64,000 bases of DNA, taken from contig JAKVHY010000009.1 in assembly GCA_023284085.1 (NCBI GenBank), positions 1 through 64,000 on the forward strand, in the 5' to 3' direction. Below the pieces are notes generated by a model. That model was not told the origin of the DNA and did not search any database. It saw nothing but the letters and a program-made list of their open reading frames with translations. Below, in pieces: positions 30,569 through 39,138 of the stretch. Source of the stretch: Shewanella benthica (lineage in GTDB: Bacteria; Pseudomonadota; Gammaproteobacteria; Enterobacterales; Shewanellaceae). Each line of letters begins with the position of its first letter. The first letter of the stretch is position 1. Both the position numbers and the translations under genes were made by a program.

Positions 30569-31165
30569 GTGTTTTTTCTTTTATTAGTTATTTTCGTTCT
30601 GGTGCCAGTCATTGAACTGAATGTACTGATCAGTGTGGGTGAATCTTTAGGTAGCTGGACTACCGTAGGTTTGGTCTTCTTCACTGCTATCGTCGGTGTC
30701 TCTCTGGTCCGCAGTCAAGGGATCAGCACCTTAATGCAGGTACAGCAGAAGCTGTCACGAGGTGAGGCTCCCGGGCAAGAGATCGTCGAAGGTATGATGC
30801 TGGCAGTCGCCGGTTTACTGCTATTGATCCCTGGGTTCGTTACCGATTTTATCGGTCTGGTGCTCTTGACGCCCTTCACTCGTATTCCTGTCGCCGGTTT
30901 TCTCTATAAACGTATGCAGGTGAAAGTTGCTGCCAATGGTGGATTTCAAGCTGGCTTTGGTCCGGGTGGTCCAAATCAAGGCGGCAATCCATTCGCTAAT
31001 CAAGGACAAGGCCAAGGTCCTAGTCAGGGCAGGAATCCCGAAGGTGGCGATACCTTCGATGGGGACTTCGAGCATAAGCTCGACCCCAGCGACAAGCTTC
31101 CCGAGATTGATCATATCCAGGATGGTAAAGATGAAAATAAGGGAGACAAAGAGCCTAGGAACTAG
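30569..31165 (+). CDS. fxsA: FxsA-family membrane protein
   Basis: A 198-residue FxsA-family inner-membrane protein. Hydrophobic segments lie at about residues 1-20, 25-45, 75-95 and 97-110. The family core FFLLLVIFVLVPVIEL, GVSLVRSQG and LLLIPGFVTDFIGLVLLTP is clear. E. coli FxsA blocks exclusion of phage T7 by the F plasmid; its normal role is unknown. After residue 120 there is a Gly/Gln/Asn-rich hydrophilic tail (FGPGGPNQGGNPFANQGQ), longer than in E. coli. The start is a GTG with GAGGTCA upstream. It usually neighbours groES-groEL; here it converges on a protein kinase gene, but it keeps a heat-shock promoter. Confidence 0.9.
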   Translation: MFFLLLVIFVLVPVIELNVLISVGESLGSWTTVGLVFFTAIVGVSLVRSQGISTLMQVQQKLSRGEAPGQEIVEGMMLAVAGLLLLIPGFVTDFIGLVLLTPFTRIPVAGFLYKRMQVKVAANGGFQAGFGPGGPNQGGNPFANQGQGQGPSQGRNPEGGDTFDGDFEHKLDPSDKLPEIDHIQDGKDENKGDKEPRN

Positions 31166-31171
31166 AACCTA

Positions 31172-31244
31172 GGATTCTAGGAACGGATTTTCGGATTCTA
31201 GGAACTGATTTTCGGATTCTAGGAACTGATTTTCGGATTCTTCG
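31172..31244. repeat. 21-bp tandem repeat at the convergent fxsA/kinase boundary
   Basis: GGATTCTAGGAACTGATTTTC recurs with a period of 21 bases, starting at 31172, 31193 and 31214 (the first copy with G for T), plus a partial copy at 31235. The kinase stop codon and its last eight or so codons lie inside it. Confidence 0.9.
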
Positions 31245-33051
31245 GATAAAAATACTCTTCCCTGCTGTTTATGTGGCTGAATTTACGCGTATTCTTGTAG
31301 GGGAGTTTCATAAATCCAGATACTCCTTTTCCCTGGATCTTACCCACATGACTCAATATTCTTTTTAAACTGGCGCGAAATGCCGCCTGCTTTCTGGGAT
31401 TGAGTAATCTTAGATAGCTGTGTATTTTCATATGATTAGGTAGTACTTCGAAGATGATGCAGCCTGTGTGGTGGATCCTATTTATCCAGGCCAGTTCGGT
31501 CATTATCTCAGGGGGGAGTTCAAGGTTTTCATCCGGATCTCTGCCATCTTCAAAGTAGGAGTGCAGGCGAGACTTATCTTCCTGTGAGGGGGCACTGCCG
31601 ACCTCAAATGGTAGCTGCTGCTCAGGGTCGATATCGAACGGTGTGCTGGTATTTTCCCGTTCCAGGTGGAGTGTGTCCCGGGCATTGAAGAAACAAGCCT
31701 TGAAGACACCAATGCGGCGAATGCCTCTGGCCAGAGTCACCATATTATTAACGGCTAGTATTAGTGCTTGTTTCTCATTGGCCTTGTAGAGAGCCAGATT
31801 TGAGTCCACAAAAATGCCGGTTTCTCGCCAATGGATAGCTAAGCCTCCAACTATCGAGTATTGACTCAAGCGTCCGACAGCGGCGATAAAACCTTTCTCT
31901 GTATCTCCCATGCCCGCCATGAAATTACGGTAATATTTTTCCAGTTGCAGGTCGTCCATCTTCTCGATGGGATCTTCCGTGTTGTGCTCCTTAAGAAATG
32001 ACTTCCTGGAGCTATAGATTACCGTTTCTACATCTCGGCCTTCAGGTAGCTCCCAAATAGGTATCTCTTCAATTAATGCAGGCCTCGAGATATCAGGCAG
32101 ATGCAGTCTATGGCTGTGAAGCATACTCTTGAGGAAGTAGTCACCGGCACGCTTACGTTGCTCGGGGTCATCACTGAGCATGCCGTCTAAGGTCCTGGCT
32201 AGCTCTACCGGTAGGCCGATTGAGGTGGCTTTAATGACCTTGCTGCCAAAACGGCTGGATTGTCCGGATGCGATGGCATAAAGGGTCGCTGCCACACCTT
32301 GCTCATCGAAGCGAGTGCTGGACAGTGCACCGCTCAGCTGCTCTTCACCGATAAAGTAGACGTCGCCCATTCTGGCGTTGGTATGCTGATGATCACTTGA
32401 GAGCAGGTCCATGACGTTACCATTGACCGGATTTCCTTGAGCGTCTCGTTGGGCGAACACGGCCGAGCCCCAATCTATGAGGGATAGGTGATTATTTTTG
32501 ACGTCATAGACCAAATTCGAAGGCTTAATATCACCATGAACTAAGGGCCGGCCATGATGAAGATACTGAAGTACATAGGCAAGCTGCCTGGCGATACTCA
32601 TCACCATATGAGCGGGCAATGCACCCCGTTTGAGGCAGAGCTGTTCCAGATCTTCCCCCGGTGCCCTGGCCATGACCAATATTCCTTGCTGACCGGCATG
32701 GGCAAACTTGATGGCTGGTGGGACATTAGGATGCTTGACCTGAGCCAGCATGAAGGCTTCCTCTTCCAGCCTGTCTTGCACATTCTGTGGCAAGGTGACC
32801 CGAGAGAATTTAAACACATGGGACTCACCCTGAGGATTTATCCCAGCGAACACGAAACCATAGGCGCCTTTACCTATGAGTTCTAAGCCGACATAGCCCA
32901 ATTTTCCCAATTGTTGCTTACATAGTCTTATCCAAGCCCTGTGCTTTCGCGCATCGTTAGCCTTGAGCAGATAGATGGATTGCTCTTCAGATATATAGAA
33001 GTGCTGCAGTTGAGGAGTGGGTTCAGGAGTCGTCTTTTTTGATGTGGCCAT
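31219..33051 (-). CDS. Hanks-type serine/threonine protein kinase with long C-terminal extension
   Basis: A 610-residue cytoplasmic kinase. The N-terminal catalytic domain spans about residues 50-320. It has a glycine loop GKGAYGFV (60-67), the ATP lysine Lys81 in VFKFSR, the catalytic loop HGDIKPSN (Asp174, Lys176, Asn179) and the metal-binding Asp193 in DWG. Two positions differ from the textbook eukaryotic-like motif (HGD for HRD, DWG for DFG), but all catalytic residues are kept. The next 290 residues are not recognised and show no membrane segment, so unlike PknB this kinase is probably soluble. No phosphatase or FHA partner is adjacent. The last residues (PKNPKISS) are encoded by a 21-bp tandem repeat. 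Target unknown. Confidence 0.85.
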   Translation of the reverse strand: MATSKKTTPEPTPQLQHFYISEEQSIYLLKANDARKHRAWIRLCKQQLGKLGYVGLELIGKGAYGFVFAGINPQGESHVFKFSRVTLPQNVQDRLEEEAFMLAQVKHPNVPPAIKFAHAGQQGILVMARAPGEDLEQLCLKRGALPAHMVMSIARQLAYVLQYLHHGRPLVHGDIKPSNLVYDVKNNHLSLIDWGSAVFAQRDAQGNPVNGNVMDLLSSDHQHTNARMGDVYFIGEEQLSGALSSTRFDEQGVAATLYAIASGQSSRFGSKVIKATSIGLPVELARTLDGMLSDDPEQRKRAGDYFLKSMLHSHRLHLPDISRPALIEEIPIWELPEGRDVETVIYSSRKSFLKEHNTEDPIEKMDDLQLEKYYRNFMAGMGDTEKGFIAAVGRLSQYSIVGGLAIHWRETGIFVDSNLALYKANEKQALILAVNNMVTLARGIRRIGVFKACFFNARDTLHLERENTSTPFDIDPEQQLPFEVGSAPSQEDKSRLHSYFEDGRDPDENLELPPEIMTELAWINRIHHTGCIIFEVLPNHMKIHSYLRLLNPRKQAAFRASLKRILSHVGKIQGKGVSGFMKLPYKNTRKFSHINSREEYFYPKNPKISS

Positions 33052-33413
33052 TGAGGAAGATAACGCTCATTCGCTGAAGTAAGATCGAGAACCAGTTTAT
33101 ACCCAAACGACCTCGAAATACAAAGTGCGAGGCTCATAGCTATCAGTCAGTAAATCCATGCAACCGCTTTTTTCAACATACAGCTTAACCCACTATCTTG
33201 GTATTGTTGTTGAGATAGTTCTTGAGTTAGCTTCTTAATATGGTTTTTGTCTCCTAAGACATTTTTTCGGGGCCGTTATTGACCTACATCAATTCAGCTT
33301 TAAACCTTGGGATGTAATCTTTTAGTTAATAAAGTGCTTAACTCACAGCGAGTCGCTTGCACTAAAAATTAGCCTCAAGCCTTGCAGCGAGGCCTCATTG
33401 AAGAGGAGGGCAT
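33052..33413. other. Divergent intergenic region, kinase / Cys-rich gene
   Basis: No gene or clear regulatory element was seen. It must hold both divergent promoters. GAGGAGG sits just before the next start at 33414. Confidence 0.5.
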
Positions 33414-33767
33414 ATGCCGGAGATGGATAAGGCCCAATTAATTGAATTACTAGAATTTCCCAGAAAACGCATCTTACAATCTATGGAGCTGAACTCTTGC
33501 CCCCATGCTGGATTTTTCAATACCAGCGATGAGCAATGCCTCAATTGCCATCAAGGCATGGAATGCACCTGGATGAACCATAATGATGAGTTGGTCGCGG
33601 TTGAGGAGAAGTCGGTGAAAGAGATTAAGCAGCAGTTGCTTATCGCCGTCGATTTTATCGACTCTAATCTCACACCGCATCATCTGTCTAGACGAAACTG
33701 TGAATGTGATAATTGTTCTTGGCTGAGGAAGACGCAAAAGCTGTTGGCGATAGATTATTCTGACTAA
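33414..33767 (+). CDS. Conserved small Cys/His-rich protein, probably zinc-binding
   Basis: A 117-residue cytoplasmic protein with paired cysteines. There is an N-terminal set, CPHAGFF then CLNCHQGMECTW, and a C-terminal set, HHLSRRNCECDNCSWL. They bracket a helical segment (EKSVKEIKQQLLIAVDFID). The spacing suggests one or two zinc sites; the CLNCH is CxxCH, but there is no signal peptide, so haem attachment is unlikely. I do not recognise a named family. A strong GAGGAGG ribosome binding site lies upstream. It is followed by tpm on the same strand after 153 bases. Confidence 0.7.
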   Translation: MPEMDKAQLIELLEFPRKRILQSMELNSCPHAGFFNTSDEQCLNCHQGMECTWMNHNDELVAVEEKSVKEIKQQLLIAVDFIDSNLTPHHLSRRNCECDNCSWLRKTQKLLAIDYSD

Positions 33768-33920
33768 TCTATGAAGTCAGACATTTAAGCTAGGCTTTAC
33801 ACATAAGCCGAGTTCCTATTAGAGTATCGACCAATGATAGCTCCTGCTCTTCAACCCTTGAGTACTTATTCGTACCGGGCTGAAGGCAAATTAATACAAT
33901 TGGTATAATAGGACAGGTAT

Positions 33921-34595
33921 ATGGAACCCGGTTTTTGGCATGACAAGTGGGATGCAAAGCATCTAGGTTTTCACTTGGGTGAGGTCAATGCATTATTGAT
34001 AAAATACTGGCCAGAATTAGCTTTAGGCAGTGATAGCCCTGGCTGTGACATCAATGTGTTTGTTCCCCTGTGTGGTAAGTCCCTCGATATGTGTTACTTA
34101 GCCGAGCAGGGCCACAACGTCCTTGGTTGTGAATTGAGTAAGAAGGCGGTCGAGCAGTTTTTCTCTGAAAATAACTTGCCTCACCAAATTGAGCCGTCAG
34201 ATCCCATTAATAAGTTCACCACCGAGCAGGTGACCATATTACAAGGTGATCTATTTACCTTAGCTCCCGAGCAGTTTACCGAAATTAATGCATTTTATGA
34301 TCGCGCCGCATTAATCGCTTGGCCCGAGTCTATGCGCCTCGCCTATGTAGATAAGATTTCTGCACTCATCCCCCCTAAGAGTGTTGGCTTGTTGATCACT
34401 TTAGATTATCTCCAAGAGGCGCTGAAAGGCCCACCATTTGCTGTGTCTAATGACTGGGTGATGGCGAATATGTCAGATACATTCGAGATAGAGTTGCTCA
34501 GCTGTGATGATGCACTGGCCGACAATCAAAGATTCGTGAATAAGGGTGTGCCTTGGCTGACTGAGTCGGTTTATAAGCTAGTCAGAAAAGGGTAG
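33921..34595 (+). CDS. tpm: Thiopurine S-methyltransferase
   Basis: A 224-residue SAM-dependent methyltransferase of the TPMT family, close to the bacterial length (about 218). It begins [20 protein letters not shown], the conserved N-terminal substrate-lid region. Then comes [21 protein letters not shown], the SAM-binding loop, and [14 protein letters not shown]. Bacterial TPMTs methylate thiopurines and can methylate selenium and tellurium compounds, giving metalloid tolerance. The stop codon is followed within five bases by the second hairpin array, so its mRNA probably carries the array as a 3' tail up to the terminator at 35004. Confidence 0.93.
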   Translation: MEPGFWHDKWDAKHLGFHLGEVNALLIKYWPELALGSDSPGCDINVFVPLCGKSLDMCYLAEQGHNVLGCELSKKAVEQFFSENNLPHQIEPSDPINKFTTEQVTILQGDLFTLAPEQFTEINAFYDRAALIAWPESMRLAYVDKISALIPPKSVGLLITLDYLQEALKGPPFAVSNDWVMANMSDTFEIELLSCDDALADNQRFVNKGVPWLTESVYKLVRKG

Positions 34596-34599
34596 GGGG

Positions 34600-34980
34600 C
34601 GAGAACGCTGCGCTTCGAGAGCGTTCGCAGGCTCACTTCGAGGTCGCCAACACGTTGGCTACGGGTAAGAGCAACAGCCTTTGACCTGTCTTTTCCTCGC
34701 AGTCGCGCAGCGACGTCCTCGAAGGCGCTTTTCAGCCGTTCTAGCAGTGACAAAGTCACGCTCTAGCAGCGGCTTGCCGCGTTCTGTAGGGCAAAGCCCG
34801 TTCTCTGAGGCGCTTTCCAGCCGTTCTAGCAGTGACAAAGTCACGTTCTAGCAGCAGCTTTGCTGCGATCTCGCAGGCCGTAGGCCGCCCTCGCAGTGAC
34901 GAAGTCACGCTCTCGCAGCGGCTTGCCGCGTTCTGTAGGGCGAAGCCCGTTCTAGCAGCAGCTTTGCTGCGTTCTCGAAT
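34600..34980. repeat. Modular hairpin array 2
   Basis: Same construction as 9141-9364. The stems are: AACGCT/AGCGTT (34604-34625); GCCAAC/GTTGGC (34646-34659); GTCGC-GCA-GCGAC (34702-34714); GTGAC-AAA-GTCAC (34747-34759 and 34832-34844); GTGAC-GAA-GTCAC (34896-34908); GCGGC-TT-GCCGC (34769-34780 and 34918-34929); GGGC-AAA-GCCC and GGGC-GAA-GCCC (34789-34799, 34938-34948); GCAGC-TTT-GCTGC (34854-34866, 34958-34970); and GGCC-GTA-GGCC (34876-34886). Linkers again resemble GTTCTAGCA or GTTCTCGCA. The left end (34600-34645) contains one relic of the 39-bp tandem unit. Confidence 0.92.
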
Positions 34981-35003
34981 AATCATCTCTTTTTCTAAGG
35001 CAA

Positions 35004-35033
35004 CAAAAAAGCGACCATATGGTCGCTTTTTTT
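35004..35033. terminator. Bidirectional terminator, tpm / porin
   Basis: The perfect 16-bp palindrome GCGACCATATGGTCGC (35011-35026) is flanked by A6 on the left and T7 on the right. It can end both the rightward tpm/array transcript and the leftward porin transcript. Confidence 0.88.
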
Positions 35034-35053
35034 GCTAAATTCGCGAAGCGAAA

Positions 35054-36082
35054 TTAGAAGTTGTAACGTACACCAACAGTTAATACGTTGTCGTCTTCTA
35101 GGTCAATTTTCATACCAGAAAGCTTGTAATCACCTTCGTACATAGCGTAGTGGCCATATACCATAGTCGATTTAGCGACCTTGTAGTCAGCACCAACAAT
35201 GATAGAGGTGATATTTACATCAGTAGTTTCTGTAGTCTGGATTCCTGAACGCTTAGCGTATAGACCTAGACCAGCTTCATCTTTACCGTACTCAGCTTTA
35301 AGGTTAACGCCGTTTAGGTTGTAAGATACGTTTACAAAGTAAGTGTTACCTTCAAGATTTGGCTTACTGATGCTTTCAGAGTTCTGGAATAAACCGCCTA
35401 GCTTGAAGCCAGCCAATTTAACTTGAGCAACACCACGGTAAGCATCCATTCCAGCGATGCCTTTGTTGTATGCACCAGCAACGTAGAAATTTTGCGCTTT
35501 AAGCTTCTTATCACCGATAGTCGTGCTTAATGCGTACTGATCATCAGCGTCTTCAACACCAGCTTGATTGTTGTCAGTCATCAGGTAAGTTGCGTTAAGC
35601 GTTACTAGATCAGCAATCTTTGGCGAGTAATACCAGATACCATCAGCTACACGTGATTGTGCACCGACTAGACGATCGATATCTGCGTTGCTGTTACCAA
35701 ATAGATCGATTCCGCCTTCGGCTTGCTTGAATACAGAGTCGTTACGACCAACAAGTACGGTACCTGCATTGGTCTTAAGACCTAGGTAAGTGTTACGCGC
35801 CTTGAACACATCGCTATTAGAAGAAGTGTTTTCGACCTGGAATTCCATCTGATAGATGATGTCGAAACCTTTAGCGATAGTCTCGCTACCTTTAACACCC
35901 ACGTGAGAGAAGTTGTTTTCTAGAACTGTACCTTCTTTGTTTTCACGTGAAGTTAGGCCAGTATCTGAGTTCGTCACAGATAGATCCAGACGACCGTAGA
36001 AGTTAGGTCCCTCGGCTAGCGCGCCGAATGATGCCAGAGTTAAAACCGATGCAACAGATGCAGAGATTAGAGTTTTTTTCAT
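35054..36082 (-). CDS. General outer-membrane porin (Gram-negative porin family), copy 1
   Basis: A 342-residue trimeric-porin-type protein. The signal peptide is MKKTLISASVASVLTLASFG with cleavage near ALA-EGPNFYG. The mature part begins with the family strand NFYGRLDLSVTNSD, has GVKGSETIAKGFDIIYQMEF and the pore-loop region GRNDSVFKQAEGGIDLFGN, and ends in an aromatic (VGVRYNF), as the outer-membrane sorting signal requires. It allows diffusion of small polar solutes. The start at 36082 is supported by GGGAGC upstream and by the signal peptide; the frame extends 12 codons further. It is about half identical by eye to copy 2 at 36594, and the two are probably transcribed separately. Confidence 0.92.
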   Translation of the reverse strand: MKKTLISASVASVLTLASFGALAEGPNFYGRLDLSVTNSDTGLTSRENKEGTVLENNFSHVGVKGSETIAKGFDIIYQMEFQVENTSSNSDVFKARNTYLGLKTNAGTVLVGRNDSVFKQAEGGIDLFGNSNADIDRLVGAQSRVADGIWYYSPKIADLVTLNATYLMTDNNQAGVEDADDQYALSTTIGDKKLKAQNFYVAGAYNKGIAGMDAYRGVAQVKLAGFKLGGLFQNSESISKPNLEGNTYFVNVSYNLNGVNLKAEYGKDEAGLGLYAKRSGIQTTETTDVNITSIIVGADYKVAKSTMVYGHYAMYEGDYKLSGMKIDLEDDNVLTVGVRYNF

Positions 36083-36593
36083 GTTTAAGTGCTCCCAAGA
36101 ACCTAAGTTCTTTTCCATTTTATAATGGTTATTTATGGTTTATTGCTCTTGCTGCAAGGGTCCATCCTTGTAACAAACATGGGGCCGAATCTTACAGTTT
36201 TATGCCAATAAAATTGTGGGCTAGATCAAAGTTTTACAGTCAAAGGATTGGTTCAACAAGAATTTGTGACAAATTTGACCTTTTAGCCTATATTTCGTCC
36301 AAACGCTGGAAATATAGCAATATTACCACCGCTTAATGTGTGCTATATGCTTTAAATTTAATTTAGCTGTAGCTTTATGAGTTAACGCTAAATTATCAAC
36401 TCGATTGCAATATCTCGTCATTAAATTGTTTAAAAAGTAATCGGTTACTGCAGTGAAAGATATTTACTAGTTACAAGAGATTGAGCTATGTGGTGTTTCT
36501 GGTGGGCGGCATGTGAGCATGTCTCACTAGTTTGAATATAAGAAAGGCGACTTTAAAAGTCGCCTCGTTTGGAAATAGGACTCCTGATTGGGA
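36083..36593. other. Region between the two porin genes
   Basis: No gene seen. It is A/T-rich and holds the promoter of porin copy 1 and, at its right end, the terminator of copy 2 (36541-36566). No regulator site could be named with confidence. Confidence 0.5.
36541..36566 (-). terminator. Terminator of porin copy 2
   Basis: AGGCGACTT (36545-36553) pairs with AAGTCGCCT (36557-36565). On the minus strand TTCTT follows. It lies about 30 bases past the stop codon. Confidence 0.75.
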
Positions 36594-37652
36594 TTAGAAG
36601 TCGAAGCGCATACCTATAGTGAATAGTTCATCGCTTAGATCGTGTGTTGCTGTGCTGTTTAGCTTTAAATCACCATCATATTTCGTGTAATGACCATAGA
36701 TCAGTGTGCTCTTACTTAAGCGATAATCGGCACCGACACTGAACTGTTGTAGATCGACATCAGAAACTTGCTCTAAGTTTCCATCACTATTACCTATAGC
36801 GCGGCTAACGAACTGACCGAGACCCGAATTATCATTACCATACATGGCTTTTAGCTTAAGATTACCTATTAGGTAAGCGGCACTCACAAAGTAAGTGTCA
36901 CCTTCAAGGTGCGCGAGTTTGTCATCCAGGCTTTCGGTATTTTGATAGAAACCACCCAAGATCAGATCGCCAAATTTGACTTGAGCGACACCTCTGTAAG
37001 CTTTAACGTCATCTATACCGTCATTATATGCCGCTGCAAGATAGTAGTTTTGTGCTTTTAGTGCCTTGTCACCTAAGGTTGCACTTAAGGCATACATGTT
37101 GTCAGGTGCGATACGTTCTTCACCGTCGTAAGTAACATAGTTATCTTCAACAAGGTAAGTTACGTTTAGTGTCACCAGATCGGCAATTTTAGGTGAATAG
37201 TAAGTGATACCATCGGCTGTACGAGACTGACCCGCAGCCAGGAGATCGATATCTGAGTTGGTGTTACCGAAGAGGTCGAAGCCACCTTCAGATGCTTTAA
37301 ATACCGTATCGTTACGGCCTATTAATGCTGTACCCGCGACAGTTCTTAAGCCTAGATATGTATTACGTGCTGCGAACGTATCACCTGAGTTGTCGAAGTT
37401 ACTCACACCAAATTCCATCTGATAGATAACTTCCAGATCATCATTGATTCTCTCTGTGCCTTTAACCCCTAACCAAGAGAAGTTATTTTCAATAATGGTG
37501 CCATTTTTCTGATTTTGGGTCGCAACTCCTGTGTCAGAATGAGTAAAAGCAAGATCGGCACGACCATAAAAATGTGGGCCATCTGCAAGTGCAGAAAAAG
37601 AAGTTATCGCTAGAGTCGATAAAATAGTGGCGGACAGAACAGTTTTCTTCAT
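36594..37652 (-). CDS. General outer-membrane porin, copy 2
   Basis: A 352-residue paralogue of the porin at 35054. The signal peptide MKKTVLSATILSTLAITSFS is followed by ALADGPHFYGRADLAF. It shares GVKGTERINDDLEVIYQMEF, RNTYLGLRTVAGTALIGRND and FDLFGNTNSDIDLL with copy 1, and ends IGMRFDF with the C-terminal phenylalanine. The start at 37652 has AGGAAGA upstream; the frame is open 19 codons further, but those precede the signal peptide. Loops differ from copy 1, which suggests different solute preference or expression conditions. Both copies have their own terminators. Confidence 0.92.
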   Translation of the reverse strand: MKKTVLSATILSTLAITSFSALADGPHFYGRADLAFTHSDTGVATQNQKNGTIIENNFSWLGVKGTERINDDLEVIYQMEFGVSNFDNSGDTFAARNTYLGLRTVAGTALIGRNDTVFKASEGGFDLFGNTNSDIDLLAAGQSRTADGITYYSPKIADLVTLNVTYLVEDNYVTYDGEERIAPDNMYALSATLGDKALKAQNYYLAAAYNDGIDDVKAYRGVAQVKFGDLILGGFYQNTESLDDKLAHLEGDTYFVSAAYLIGNLKLKAMYGNDNSGLGQFVSRAIGNSDGNLEQVSDVDLQQFSVGADYRLSKSTLIYGHYTKYDGDLKLNSTATHDLSDELFTIGMRFDF

Positions 37653-38175
37653 GTGGGTCTTCCTGTTGCTAGTTTTTATCATCAACCGGGGAGTTGATGA
37701 GCATTTCATTGGGTTCTAGATTCAAAACTTATTAGGGGCGACAATACGGTTAAATATGACGCTGACATTCTGTATGTTTCGAACTGATTCTGTCATAAAT
37801 AAGGAACCAACCTATGAGATGTTGGTCACACTTGGTGGATCTATAGCTGGTTGTATCACATTATTTTACAAGGTTTATTTGTCGTGTGTTTAAATTACTA
37901 ACAAGGGAATCTTGGCTTTTTCTGATGCTTAATAATTGATGACTTTTATTAACTGACGTGACTGTCTTTTGCGCCTTACTTGCAAAGCTTCACTGGAAAT
38001 AAGACAGGAATTTTTAGTCTTTATTTATCAAATGAGATAATATCTGCCGGCTTATACCTTTATGTCACGAATACTCGACTTTCAGCACTATACTATCTGA
38101 GTGGGGTGAGTGAGATAGGGGAATTAGCTAGCCTCATTCTACAAGTTACCATTTATTTTTTGTTTGGAGATTTCG
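37653..38175. other. Divergent intergenic region, porin copy 2 / tcdA
   Basis: No supported gene. It is A/T-rich with no clear dyad; promoter elements for both genes must lie here. A short open frame at 37980-38210 has no coding features. Confidence 0.5.
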
Positions 38176-39012
38176 TTGGAAAATCAAGTGCATTCAGAAG
38201 CGTATCTTAATCGATTTGCCGGTATTGGTCGTCTATATGGTCAAAAGGCATTAACGCTATTTTCTCAATCCCATGTTGCTGTTGTAGGCATAGGTGGTGT
38301 TGGCACTTGGGTTGCTGAGTCTTTGGCCAGGAGTGGTATAGGTGAAATTACTCTCATCGATCTTGATGATATCTGCGTAACTAATACCAATCGTCAAATC
38401 CATGCCTTGAAGCAGACCATAGGCGAGTCTAAGGTTGAAGTTATGGCTCAACGTATTCTGCAGATTAACCCTGAGTGCAAGGTGAATCAGGTTGAGGATT
38501 TCATCACTACAGACAATCTAGGTGAATATTTTATTGGTAAGAAGTACGCCAGAGAAGATCAAACTGATGTTTTAGATTATGTTGTCGATTGTATAGATGC
38601 AGTGAAACCTAAAGCGGCGATGATAGCTTGGTGCAAGAGACAGAAGTTGCCTTTAGTGACTGTGGGCGGTGCGGGCGGGCAAGTTGACCCGACGCAGGTT
38701 CAAATATCAGATCTTGCTAAGACATATCAAGACCCATTGTTAGCTAAAGTGCGTAATTTATTGAGGCGTGAGTATAATTTTTCTAAAAATTTACAGCGTC
38801 GATTCAGTATCGAAGCCGTGTTCTCTACTGAGCAACTGGTGTACCCTCAGGCTGACGGTAGTGTCTGTAACAGCAAGGCGAATGTCGATGGCAGCATGCG
38901 TATGGACTGCGCCTCAGGCTTCGGCGCAGTGACGGTTGTCACCGGGACATTTGGGTTTGTCGCCGCAAGTAGAGTCCTTATTAAGCTCGCAAATAAGGCT
39001 AATCAGTCATAA
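38176..39012 (+). CDS. tcdA: tRNA threonylcarbamoyladenosine dehydratase
   Basis: TcdA (CsdL) is an E1-like enzyme that uses ATP to dehydrate t6A37 of ANN-decoding tRNAs into the cyclic form ct6A. Visible are the nucleotide loop VVGIGGVGTWVAESLARSG, the ATP-binding IDLDDICVTNTNRQ, VDCIDAVKPK, and the substrate region GGAGGQVDPTQ. YPQADGSVC and the C-terminal RMDCASGFGA with FGFVAASR are further family blocks. The 278 residues match E. coli (268). A TTG at 38176 is preferred because GGAG lies six bases upstream; an earlier TTG at 38164 has no site. No sulfur-relay partner genes (csdA, csdE) are adjacent. Confidence 0.92.
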   Translation: MENQVHSEAYLNRFAGIGRLYGQKALTLFSQSHVAVVGIGGVGTWVAESLARSGIGEITLIDLDDICVTNTNRQIHALKQTIGESKVEVMAQRILQINPECKVNQVEDFITTDNLGEYFIGKKYAREDQTDVLDYVVDCIDAVKPKAAMIAWCKRQKLPLVTVGGAGGQVDPTQVQISDLAKTYQDPLLAKVRNLLRREYNFSKNLQRRFSIEAVFSTEQLVYPQADGSVCNSKANVDGSMRMDCASGFGAVTVVTGTFGFVAASRVLIKLANKANQS

Positions 39013-39138
39013 ATCTTAGAGTACTTGTTTTAAGAGCGTTAGATCTTAAAATAATCTTTCAAACTTTGATCAAAATCTAAAGTTAACCATAAGCGGCTTG
39101 ATAAACTCGAATCACTTTTATTCTTGGCACTTAAGATT

